Assembly: GCA_030789695.1 (NCBI GenBank)
Contig: CM061142.1
Location: forward strand, 357,715,486-357,779,485
DNA: 64,000 nt
From: Scilla litardierei
Taxonomy: Eukaryota; Streptophyta; Magnoliopsida; Asparagales; Asparagaceae
Direction: 5' to 3'
Shown here: in pieces, positions 11,411 through 21,666 of the stretch
Layout: the number at the start of each line of letters is the position of its first letter
How positions within the stretch are numbered: the stretch's first letter is position 1
Program-made: the position numbers and the translations under genes
The notes under the pieces: model-generated
Told to the model about the DNA's origin: nothing
Database searches by the model: none
Seen by the model: only the letters and a program-made list of their open reading frames with translations

Positions 11411-11473
11411 ATCACCGTGGATCCAAGCTCACCCAATCGTTCCAACAGGCGTGCATCCACGCTCGGGTTGGCG

Positions 11474-11778
11474 TTGCAAATTTCTGGTGGCGAGAGAGGA
11501 ATCCAGGGCCTTGACGATCTTGGCCTGTGTGTTGAGGCGGGCGACGACGACATCGAGGCGAGAGGCGAGGCGGAGGTAGATCATCTGCTCGTTGTTCTTA
11601 CAGATGGCATTCTCACGTAGATCCTGGCGTCGTTGGTGTTCCCCTTCTCGATCGCTTTCTTGATCTTCAGCTTCTCCGATTTCTCCTCCTTCTTGCACTT
11701 CTTGGCCTGGCACTGGAGGGACTTGGAAGTGAATTTGAGCTCCATAATCTGATTCATCAGCTTCTCGGTGTTCCCGAT
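11474..11778 (-). pseudogene. CHMP1 / VPS46-like ESCRT-III pseudogene fragment
   Basis: Minus-strand translation gives [20 protein letters not shown], then a basic coiled stretch with [12 protein letters not shown], and after a one-base deletion near 11615 [23 protein letters not shown], and SSLATRNLQ. This order matches the N-terminal half of plant CHMP1 (the ESCRT-III subunit that acts on endosomal membranes in multivesicular body sorting), recognised from memory. Defects: the initiator ATG is ATC (11776-11778), there is a frameshift, about ten residues are missing between TQAK and IVK, and similarity stops after NLQ, so the C-terminal half is absent. GC-rich 5'-leader-like sequence continues to about 11870. 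The fragment lies in a Helitron-like block, which suggests gene capture; a retrocopy is also possible since no intron is visible. Confidence 0.8.
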
Positions 11779-13060
11779 GGGTGAAATAAGGGCTAGGGTT
11801 AGGGCTCGGGTCGGTTTTTTCGAATTTTGGGAGAGAAGTTGAAACAAAAAGGAAAGTGGAATTGGTTTGCGAACCTACAGTATTGAAAAACAATTAAATA
11901 ATATTATTTTTCAAAAGTTTGAGTTTTCCAACCAAATTGCTTCCCCCCAAAACTTTTTCAAAACTCATCTCAACATTCCATTATTCAAGAACAAATCCAG
12001 CGTAAAAATCTTTGTTATTCCCAAACATTATTTCCCACTCCGAAATTTAAAAGAACAAAAATTTAGCTTCGGCGCGCGCAGGCGCCTTCGGCTTATTTCC
12101 CCCTCCAAAATTCACCCACACGCGCAGTTGCCTTCGGATTATTTCCCCCTCCAAAATTTTGGGACATATAATATTCCACTTAACAATTTAAAAGAACATA
12201 AATTTAGCGGGCGCCATAGTACGCGCTTCGGCCTTCAGCTTATATCCCCCTCCAAAAATTTTGTACATGTAATATTTCACTTCACAATTTAAAAAAAAAA
12301 AATTTAGCGAGCACATTCGGCGCCAAATTGTTGTTCATTTATATTTTAAATGTGAACAAAGATTTTTAGGACGAAACATCGTGCACCCGAAGATGCTACT
12401 TTTATGACTTCTATTTTCCATCATATACCCATCCATTTTACGGTTTATATTAGCTAGGCCTTGTATTACTCACCACTGCATGTATTTCCATCATTGTTGA
12501 TTAAGTTGATTATTTTAATTAATATACGTTAACAGGGCACGTGGTAATCATCATTCTTGATATTTGTTAATGCTCCGAAGAGAAAGGATGTGGCATCAAT
12601 GCCCCATAAAGCAATTTGTCTCCTCTAAGCACCTGACTTTGAATGAAACACTAAGCATTGTAATAATGTAAATCTCCAAGCAAAGTTCATAAAATTGCAA
12701 TGTTCATTATAGAGATCAAATTTCTTTCTGATTGTTTTTACATGAAGTTTGATCGCTGGCATGACAAATATTTTTACATGAAGTTTGATCACTGGCATGA
12801 CAAATATTTTTACATGAAGTTTGATCACTGGCATGACAAATATTTTTGGTGGGGCCCATTATTTGTTGGAATGTGGAGAGCTTTCAAAATTTTGGGGTTT
12901 CCAACTAAATCGATTCCTCCCAAAACATTCTCAAAACTCATCTCAACCTTCAATTATTCAAGAATAAATCATAGCCACTCTTTATCTTGTCCTAGTCAGC
13001 CTTAGAATTCAAAAACAGTTGTATTTTAATATATAGAATTTTTCCCAGTGGACACGTGTT
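11779..13060. repeat. repeat-rich AT sequence flanking the CHMP1 fragment
   Basis: An 80-base segment containing AAAACTCATCTCAAC..TTATTCAAGAA occurs at about 11915-11997 and 12885-12968 in direct orientation. Between them are roughly 100-base units with TATTTCCCCCTCCAAAATT plus the CGCAGGCGCCTTCGG core (12030-12300). No coding region is supported. Confidence 0.5.
12740..12848. repeat. 36-bp tandem repeat, three copies
   Basis: The unit begins CATGAAGTTTGATCACTGGC and ends ATGACAAATATTTTTA. Copies start at 12741, 12777 and 12813 and differ at one position (CGCTGG in the first). The small ORFs on both strands here are just this repeat. Confidence 0.9.
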
Positions 13061-13105
13061 CCTCTCAATTTAACATGTGCCCAAAGGACACGGTTCATTT
13101 AAAAT
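13057..13105 (-). other. decayed second Helitron-like 3' end
   Basis: The sequence CATGTGCCCAAAGGACACGGTTCATTTAAAAT (13074-13105) aligns with the left Helitron-type edge at 11050-11081 (CATGCCCGCGGGCACGGTTCATTTAAAAT). The hairpin is weakened and the CTAG is not preserved. It suggests an older related insertion, or an internal copy of the terminus. Confidence 0.4.
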
Positions 13106-15195
13106 AGTCCAACCAATCTTAGATACCTTAAATCTAAACGTACATTAATAATTAAATCGCAATGATTGTTAATTAGTTCGCCCAAAAATTTTAATTACCC
13201 ATAAATTTAGTTGATGCATTTTCTATCAATATGATGAACTCTTTAAGATTGGAGGCCAAACATAATATGAAACATAAGTATATAAGAACAAAATGCTTAA
13301 TAATTCATATCATTGATCTTAAACCAGTAATTTACAATCTACAATATTTGATCTCCCTCAACCTCAAAAGAACCAATGAAAAAAATGGCTTCCTATAATT
13401 GTAGTATCTAATCTGAACAAAATGCAGTGCTTTTACGGAACTTTTTTTAGTTACATGTAAAGACATCAGAGAGATTTCATTTTTGAGTATCGGCTCCATT
13501 GATAGGCTACATGTCTTTAATCTTGGCCTTGTCGTCTTAGGCAGGCTCTCTTCATTCATTGACTTTCTCTTGATGATGTTGCTATTGTCACAACTGCTGC
13601 TGCTACCGTCACTGATGCTGACATCACCTTCTTGTTACTACTGCTTCCATTGATGCTGATCTTTTTCTTCTATGGACATGCCTTTCAACAAATTGTGGGA
13701 GAAGTGGTGGGAATAACGAAGCCACAATTATATTGGTAGGAGAAATTTTTTTTCCCAATAGCAGTACCCAACCTGAAGCTCAAAGTTATCTCCCCTCAGT
13801 GAGAAATTTTGCTTCACAATCCTATCTGAACCCAAACATTCATGCTATAACAACAATACCTGAAGCTACAAAAATATGAACATGAATATTCAAGCTATAA
13901 CAACAACAACCTGAAGCTACGATTTAGCATGTATAATTCTATTGGTGCAACTGATAGAATTGTTTCTGTTCCTCCAAGTTATATGATCCATGTTGTATGC
14001 TCAACATGGAGGGAAAATGCATACAGGTTATAAGCTCATATTGCTCCCTCCATGGTATATGCCAAGTATCCAATTAATATTTTCCCTCCACGTTATATGC
14101 TCAACATAAAATTAATCGTTTCTGTTAATCTTTTCGCTCCATGTTATATGCTCAACATAAAATTAATCGTTTTTGTTAATCTTTTCCCGCCATTAATTGG
14201 CCATGTAGCCAAACTAATCGGTGAGACCAAATGCAAAAAGCATACATATGGACCATACCATGCATATCTCAATAGTTATGTGTTCATTCTGTCTCTGGGA
14301 AAAGCTTACATATTTCTTTCTCATGGTTATGTACTCATATTGCTATCTAATGAAACAAAACCTAATAAAACTAAAATTCAAAAGAAAACTGAGAAAGATC
14401 CTTACTTGGGCCAACTTCGAATGCCGAGTTAATCGAGCTTGGACTCCGTTGGGTTCCTTTCGACTTTGAGGCCAAGATTCTCAGTCGCCATAATTTTTGC
14501 TCTGATTCATTCATATTTCAAAACTTTGTCCAATGAAACAAAAATCACTAAACCCATAATCAAAAACCCACATCAAAAACAACAAAATCAACCGTAAAAA
14601 TTAAACGGTTTAACCAAAATTGCTCAGGACAAAAAACCCAAAAACTAAATTCTAAAGACAACTAAAACGAGCCTCATTTGGGCCAACTTTGAACACCTAG
14701 TTCAGCGAGCTTGGACATCGATGGGTTCCTTTCAACTTGGATGCCATGAAAATGATCGCTGAGAGGGAAAGATCACCACCGCCCAGTTCAATGCCCAGTT
14801 CAGCGCCTAGTGCGAGCTTGAAATTTTCATATCAAACTAAGAGGGCAAGATTATTAATACACTCCCCTCGATTCTTGCCCAGATTAGTGCCCAGTTCGTC
14901 GTCTTTCAAGCTCTACATTCCCCGCGATTCTTGCCTCGAACTCATTCTGGTGCAAAGAATCTAAACAAAACATAATCCAAATTCAAAATCGAAACATCAA
15001 ATTATGTGGGAAAAAACTGAACACCTGATATCATGGAATAGGGCAAGGAGGTGGTCTGATAGGAGGAGAAGCTCGGTAATTAGGGGGCTTCAGAAGTAGA
15101 GGAGCTCATGAAATGGAGCGTATAGATCTTCATTGCCATCGATCTTCGTCGCCATCGATTCTGTGAAGAAAGTGTATGCGGGGGGAGGGGTAGAT
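13106..15195. other. unassigned sequence, no supported gene
   Basis: AT-rich DNA with three imperfect copies of a roughly 51-base unit containing TTATATGCTCAACATAAAATT (14050-14190). There is also a direct repeat of about 80 bases (14405-14475 and 14680-14745) with GGGCCAACTT, CGAGCTTGGAC and GGGTTCCTTTC. ORFs of 75 to 126 codons at 13332-13559 (minus), 14052-14432 and 14737-14964 show no recognisable domain. The last bases, GGGGTAGAT, are the target of TR-GAG-1. Confidence 0.6.
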
Positions 15196-15790
15196 TGTTG
15201 GGGTTTTGGCGGACCCCCAGAGCTCGGATCCGTATCCGTCCTGAGTTGGACGGACCACGGAGGCACAAAATCGCAGCGGAAAAACAGAAATCAAAATTTC
15301 TAGACTAGCTAAACTATTTAGCTAGGCTCTGGGGAACCAGAACCCAGCCCGATCTATGCCGACTTGGAGTGGGTCTGACCACTCCAAGAAGGATCTACAC
15401 TAAGCGACTAATTAAAATTACGCTAAAAACGCTTAACCACATACCCGGAATCTTGGCCCTGGAGCAGGCAAGATGTACCGCACCGTCTTGAGAAGCTCCT
15501 CGTAGCCGAGCCGCGTTGACCCGATCTCCCTGAGCCGCCTCGCACCCTCGCACCGATCCACCCGAGCCGCTTTCGCCTCCGAGCCGATCACACGCGGTAG
15601 AAAGTTTCACTTGAGAAGAAACCCGCATCTTAGACGTCCGGATCAGATCCAAACCCCCTTCGTAGTCGTGCTAGGACTACTCCGGAGAATAGGAAAGTAG
15701 AGAGAGAGATTTAGTCGCGGACCGAGCTTGCTCAATAATTTGGAGCTACCCGATCGTTGACTGGTGTGTGTTTCAACGAGGAGAGTGCAC

Positions 15791-15806
15791 CCCTATTTAT
15801 ATAGGG
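15791..15806 (-). promoter_or_regulatory. TATA-box-like motif in TR-GAG LTR
   Basis: The minus strand reads CCCTATATAAATAGGG, itself nearly palindromic. The same motif is kept at about 22261-22276, 48938-48953 and 55367-55382, and in the diverged solo LTR at 37091-37104. Conservation in five LTR copies supports it as the core promoter of the family. Confidence 0.65.
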
Positions 15807-16130
15807 AGTGAGCACTCAACTTCTCGTTGTGGGCAATGTGGGACAATTCCCATGAAGAGAAAATTCAATTAAGCCATTTGGCTTAATTTCAACTTTAAAG
15901 TTAGCCTTTCACAAAGTCAAACTTTAACTAATTAATTCTCATCACATACTAAACTTCAGACACCAAACAAGCTATCAATCAGAAAAGCTTGGAATGGTGA
16001 ACGCGTAGGAACTGACGGTGACGAATTTCGACTTCGTTTGACCCCTCAAACAATTGCTCAAAGTTTAGCAATTTACACAAAATTCGTAGCCGTCATTAGG
16101 GTTTACAAAAACCCTAATTTGACTTAAGTT

Positions 16131-16396
16131 GCGGGCGCGCCCGCTAGACTTAGCGGGCGCGCCCGCCCAAAGGGGGCAAGGGCGGGCCGCCCGCCCACTG
16201 CTGCAGCGGGCGGGCGCCCGCTGCAGCAGCGGGCCGCGCCCGCTTGCAGCGGGCGCTGGCCCGCTGCGTACAGCGGGCCGTGCCCGCTGCATCAGCGGGC
16301 GCTGGCCCGCTGTGCAGCGGGCCACGCCCGCTGTGCAGCGGGTGCCCGCCCGCTGCACACAGCGGGCCATGCCCGCTGCTGCAGCGGGTCACGCCC
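16131..16396. repeat. GC-rich palindromic array in LTR (266 bp copy)
   Basis: Repeats of GCAGCGGGCGCTGGCCCGCT and GCAGCGGGCCGCGCCCGCT alternate; each half-unit is nearly self-complementary. Because neither strand has stops, the array yields spurious ORFs of about 100 codons in several frames. The corresponding arrays are 309 bp at 22602-22910, 225 bp at 49278-49502 and 290 bp at 55707-55996. Confidence 0.88.
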
Positions 16397-17702
16397 GTTT
16401 GCCTTTGCACATGGGCCTTTTGGCCCAGTGGGTCTAACCCACTTCCCCTTGGACTCTTTCTGCGTTTCTGGGCTCGTTTGAGCTCCGATTTGGACGCGGT
16501 TTGAACCTGTGTTTCGACCGGGACGATCCCGTCATCCAAGTAACCCTTTCCAACAAGTTTGTTCCTACTAAATCCGTTGTAACTAATTTACAACACGTTT
16601 AGTCAAAGTTAGCATCTAATGCAACGTTGTGTCCCTATTGCTAATGCGACTAACTTTCACAACTTAACTTGTGAATATCATCAAATGACATTTCTCTCTA
16701 TTCTATATTCCTATTACTAAGACACGAATACTACTCGGTGTGAGACCCTTCAGCCTGACCTTACTACAGGTTGGGGCTCGAAACCCCTAGACGACGGTCA
16801 CTACGAGCAGTAGCTGTCGTCCCTGTTTCAGAGTCATCATAACGTGATCGACCCTTTGACAAAAAGTGTCATAGGGTTTGCATTGGCCGTGTCAGTGATG
16901 AATTCCGTTAGCTAAAATCCCTTCGTCAAGACTGTGTTTGATGTTGGCCTAGGGTATGGTTTTCTGTCAACCCTATTAGACAACATTGGTCAGTATACGG
17001 CGGTCTTTATTGTATACACGTTGTACAACTTGCAACGTACCCCGGCCGAGGATTAACATAAAGACCGTACTGAGCCTATAACACTAACTTCCCTTTAATG
17101 GAAGTGACGAATCCCATCTTAGTCACTTACTTACCTAGAGAGCTTCTGGTGCAACCCAACCTAAGATCTTTCATCAGGACTGGTCCTCGAAGCTAGATCA
17201 TGGGTCTAAGCTACACCGTCCGTTCACAGGTTTATACAGATGACTTCAGGTCTTAAGGATCAACTAACCTATCATCACCCTAGAGTTATTAAAGACAGAT
17301 CATTAAAGTTAACCATTTAATAACTCTAACTTGGTCGTTCAGTGAACTCATTCTCCAATGAGCACCTGTGTCTCGTCTCCGACTTCGCTAAGTCGAATGA
17401 CTATGAGTTCATCATTACCCGAAGGCAAGACGAAGACACAGTGATCTATCCGATATGTCGATATCCAGTTCTCGACACATCTATGATCACGAACCGTTTA
17501 AGACTTACGTTTCTATTTGGTCTCTTACTTACTCATAATCGAGATCTCATCTAGATATGTAAGGACCTAACTCTAAGTCTATGGATATTATCCAAGTATA
17601 TTAATACAAACGATTTTATACTTAGAATAATACGTACCATATACGGTATGAACAAGACGTATAATCAAGATAAATTGCCTTATGGGCACATATCTTCCTA
17701 CA

Positions 17703-18939
17703 TCTCCCACTTGCACTTAGGCTATTTATCTCGGTATCTCATGCCGTTATAGCATATCAGTCACTTTGACATTTGATATGGCAAAACCTAAGAGTGGTTC
17801 TACTAATAAGTATCTACAACGAATTTTAATGGATTGAAATTACATCTCTTGATCACACAGGTTGATCCTTTGGAAAAATGATCTGGATCAATTTTCCTAA
17901 CTTTGTATAGCTAACAGTTGGCTTATACGATTTAGATGTGGGGTCTAACATTTCCGTAAGTCAGTTCTAGCTCACTTCACTTTATTATGTCAATATGTCA
18001 ATTACATGTTTGACACCCTAAGTCTCTATATATACTATTAAATCAAAATAATTTTGACTTAATGATTTATATAGAAGATTCATTAAAGTGAAAAATCCTT
18101 TTTACTTAGTCCGAAAAACGGAACTAAGTATATTAATACGCTCCCACTGACTTTAAGAATTACCTGGTCAAATTTCTTCAACATAATATCTAAATCATAT
18201 TTAGATTTATGAGCAAAAATAACCATTTGGTAAGTGCCTTAGATGGAATGTACAAGTGTCAGATTCGGTTTGACGAATGAGTCAAGTCAAGATCATTTTA
18301 AGGAATCTTGACATTGACTCGTTCAATCAAAACGTTCTACACTGTACAAATTCCTTTAACCACATTTAGTATTAACTCTTTTAATAACTAAATGCAGATG
18401 ATCAAGAATTAATCTTGATGTGCGTATTATTGTGATCGCACACAATTTATACGTCCCCTGGAACCTACACTTAACTACTGATTGACTTCTAGCATTTAGT
18501 CAGCTCCAAAATCAATATTATCGAAGCAATACACCATTATTCGAAAATATACGCAACCATCACAGAAAAGCCACATCCACAGAATTTGAGCCAATTCAAT
18601 TTCAATTGCAACAAACGAGACATCCATTCCAAAACAATGGGTTCATAAAAGGAACCTTAATTTGTTTATCAAAAATAAACCTTGAGTGCAAAGCACTCAT
18701 TCATTGTTTTCGATCCTTAAAGATGATACATTTTATTCAAATAAGAAAAATATCATCTCCATCACGATCAGCGTCTCCAGAAGTCTTTGAGCGGTCCCAG
18801 CAGCAACTGTTGCTTTAATTGCCGACCGATCTCCGTACTTCTCCAATCTCCAGTTCTTATCAGCCACCTGTATACAGTACACAGATGTCTATAAGTTTCT
18901 CATACTATATGAATGGAAATAATTGCATTTAATTGAATT
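17703..18939 (-). repeat. TR-GAG-1 3' non-coding region and polypurine tract
   Basis: Next to the LTR the minus strand reads AAGTGCAAGTGGGAGA (17703-17718), a polypurine tract. The rest, to the gag stop, has no ORF of note. In autonomous copia elements pol would follow gag here; nothing recognisable remains. Confidence 0.7.
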
Positions 18940-19764
18940 TTAATTTGTACCTGAGGTAGAGGCATCAGTATGCCCCTTCTTCTTCTCTGCAAGATAGATC
19001 TTGCAGTTCCTCTTCCAGTGGCCAATCTTGTGGCAATGGAAGCACTCAGATTTCGACGGGGCCCCTTTGTTCTTCTTCTTCCCATTCTTAGCCTTCGCAG
19101 GTTGTGGGACCTGCCTCTTCTTTCCTTTGCCTTTCGGCTGGTCGGAAGTAGCAGAGCCAACAACCAGTGCAGCCGGCTTCTTATGAATCTCCTCAAACTG
19201 CCGGAGCATATTGAGGAGACCCGGAAGATCCGTCTCAAGGCTGTTCATTATAAAGCCAGTTATAAAAGGCTTAAAATCAGGAGTCAAAGACTTTAGGATA
19301 ATGTCCGTGGACATCTCATTGTCCAGGACAAATCCTAACTGGGCGGCGTCCTCCACGTACCCGATCATCTTGATAACATGATCTTGTACGGGTTCCGTCC
19401 CCATCTTGGTGCCCCAGAGGTTGCTAGTGGCCTCGAACTTGGCAGCTCTTGATCGCTTGCCATACAACTCTTGTGCATTGAGGAGCATGCTTTGAACATC
19501 CATATGTTCATGCTTCCTCTGCAACTCGTTGGTCATCGAAGCCAGAGTAAGGCACCTGGCCTTCTCTGCATCCCTCTGGTACAATTTGTAGGCTTCCTTT
19601 TCCTCGTGGGTCGAATCTTCATCCGGCTTATCTGGAGCGTCCTCGAACAGTACGTATCCTATTCCGGCTAGGGAAAGGACCAACTTGATGTTCCTAAGCC
19701 AGTCTTTGTAGTTCGTTCCATCCAGCACGTTCTTCTCAACCATGTATCTAAGTCCCGAATCCAT
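18940..19764 (-). CDS. gag: Ty1/copia gag polyprotein (274 aa, intact)
   Basis: Gag forms the virus-like particle that packages element RNA in the cytoplasm. Starting at ATG (MDSGLRYMVEKNVLDGTNYK) the N-terminal two thirds has the copia gag pattern: 'G.NY..W' near residue 16, a helical region with LYGKRSRAAKFEA, and 'DHVIKMIGYVEDAAQLGF'. A Lys/Pro-rich linker leads to a CCHC zinc knuckle CFHCHKIGHWKRNC at about residues 241-254 (C-x2-C-x4-H-x4-C). The ORF ends 20 residues after the knuckle, where autonomous elements would run on into protease. It is the only gene of TR-GAG-1, and reverse transcription and integration must be supplied in trans. The frame is open throughout, unlike the copy in TR-GAG-2. 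Confidence 0.92.
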   Translation of the reverse strand: MDSGLRYMVEKNVLDGTNYKDWLRNIKLVLSLAGIGYVLFEDAPDKPDEDSTHEEKEAYKLYQRDAEKARCLTLASMTNELQRKHEHMDVQSMLLNAQELYGKRSRAAKFEATSNLWGTKMGTEPVQDHVIKMIGYVEDAAQLGFVLDNEMSTDIILKSLTPDFKPFITGFIMNSLETDLPGLLNMLRQFEEIHKKPAALVVGSATSDQPKGKGKKRQVPQPAKAKNGKKKNKGAPSKSECFHCHKIGHWKRNCKIYLAEKKKGHTDASTSGTN

Positions 19765-21653
19765 TCTGTATTTTATAGATACTATAGTTAGTAAATGTTC
19801 GTAGTATAGTTTTAATGGTTTTAATAAAACTATAGTCTCCCACTAAATTTATTTAAAGCCATAATAATAAACAATTTATTATAAAATAATATTTGTGAGA
19901 GAGCGATCCGACTACCCTGAGTCTGACAACCTTGAGTGTATCTCAACAAGTTGTCCGACTCTGCAGTCGGTAGACGAACTCGTCGTCAATCATATTTACT
20001 ATGATTCCCTATCGATTTTTACCCCTAGTCATTTGTGATCATGAGTGTGCTCAACCGGATCACAATGGCTAGCCTAGTCGGACCCTTGTTTTCGTGTCTA
20101 GCCTGACTTGCCCCCTTGCTCGGTGTATGCATGACGCACCGGTTTGAGTCAGGTCTTAGACTACATTCTTGGTTAGACTTACGCCGAAGCTCGAGGGATG
20201 AGACAACGGTTTTAGTCAGGTTAAGATGTCAATCAAGAAATCGGTTTCTATAAGATTGACATGTCACGGCTTGAGTGTAGCTCAACAACGGGAACATGTT
20301 TCTTACAGTTGCCAACTCCTAAAACAAGGAGGGCTACGATTTATCTTGAACAAGATTATTATCGTATTGACTTAGGTATAGTCGATGGACTTACATAGTC
20401 ATGAATCGACTCCTTGCGGTCCAGCGGACGCGGCCAGGGAATTGACTAAGCCAGGACCACTTGTTACCCAGTCTAGCTAGGTTGGTCCAAAAACTTTAGC
20501 CAAGCACATTGACCGACATCATGATCCATTGAAGGAGTTGTCATCAATCTTATGTTTTCCAAACAACTAAATGGCTTTTAATAAAAACAACTAGTTAATC
20601 CTTATCAACTAGTGGATCCTAAAATTCAAAATTTTTCAGATTGGTTGAACATCTTTTATTAAGTCCTTATCAACTATAAGGTTCTACGTTCAACTTACTA
20701 CCCCAATCTAATTAGGATTTATAAAACAATTCAACATTTTGTCTTTTATGAAAATCATTAATTAAACGATTTAATGAAATGATTTACAAACAAGGGGACT
20801 ACCCTAATCTGGTATTAGGTTCGATGTTGTTTTGTTTTATCAAACGTAGCATGTCACTATCATGTTTTAATGGCTAACCTAACAAGGTTTGTGTATACAT
20901 TATACAAATACAACATGAAATGAAAACTAACTTTATCCGCATAAAAGAAAGTTTCATTTTAAGTGACATATAAAAGGTATTTGCAAGTTTAAAAAATTAT
21001 CTATATAATACAAACATGCAAATCTAAATTTTAACACTTAAAATTAAAGATTAAAATTTTAAAGCCTTTCACAAAAATTTTATCTCATAAAACTAAGTCG
21101 TACAAAATTATCTAATAATTTTAAACCTAGGCCTTTAAAAAAATTTTAACCTTATTTCTAAAATTAAAATATCACATAAAAATTTTAGAAACAACTATGT
21201 AATAAAAGAAATTAATTTATGTTTCATCTCATGAAAATAAAACATTTCTATTATTAAAATGATTTTAAAACTCTTTTAAAACTTTTAGAAATCCTTTTAT
21301 AAGCTTTCAAATAAAGTTTAAAGATTTCTAACTTTTATGTAACTAAAGAAAAATTCTTAAATTTCAAAAATAAAACTTTTCTAAAGTTTACATAAACTTT
21401 AAACACCCTTAAAAATTTTTATGTCTCATAAAAATTTAATAAAGTATTTAAAATAAAAGAGACTACCTTTAGAATTATCGCATAAAAATAATTGTCCCAA
21501 AAATTAAAACAAATTTCCGTGTTGCAAAATTAATTTTTGAAACACAAAATTATTTTCAAAACTAATTTAACAAAAAAAAGTTTTGCGTATTAAAGCTAAG
21601 CATTTTTTAACTATTTAAAAAAGTCGCTATAGTAGATCTATAGCATAACCGAT
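19765..21653 (-). repeat. TR-GAG-1 5' leader, about 1.9 kb, non-coding
   Basis: The region from primer site to gag ATG is AT-rich, especially 20560-21650, with A/T homopolymer runs and no ORF of 60 codons. It is unusually long for a copia leader. Its near-identity to 52870-54758 shows it is a regular part of the family. Confidence 0.7.
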
Positions 21654-21665
21654 GCTCTGATACCA
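21654..21665 (-). other. primer-binding site, initiator Met tRNA
   Basis: The minus strand reads TGGTATCAGAGC one base from the LTR end. It is the classical complement of the plant initiator tRNA-Met 3' end. Confidence 0.92.
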
Positions 21666-21666
21666 C

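Larger units (their letters stand above)
15196..17702 (-). repeat. 3' LTR of TR-GAG-1 (2507 bp)
   Basis: In element sense it begins TGTAGGAAGATATG and ends CCAAAACCCCAACA. It carries the GC-rich palindromic array at 16131-16396. A TATA-like TATATAAATA on the minus strand lies at about 15793-15804. All other base content follows the right-hand LTR almost exactly. Confidence 0.92.

Noticed and set aside
11429..11893. Taking the 154-codon minus ORF as a new gene
   Set aside because: The upstream half is out of frame relative to the CHMP1 similarity; only the part after the one-base deletion makes sense, so it is a pseudogene fragment.
16129..16539. Overlapping ORFs of about 86-129 codons (Ala/Arg/Gly/Pro-rich) at 16065-16539, 22536-23017, 49261-49610 and 55641-56104
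   Set aside because: They are open only because the GC-rich array lacks A/T for stops; several frames are open on both strands and their length changes with copy number.
17342..17554. 70-codon ORF repeated in three TR-GAG LTRs (17342, 23855, 56942)
   Set aside because: It is antisense to the element, starts with GTG rather than ATG, loses its start in the fourth copy, and its conservation is no higher than that of surrounding LTR sequence.
18900..19296. ORFs at 18900-19238 (minus), 18970-19296 and 52075-52401
   Set aside because: Shadow frames of the copia gag.
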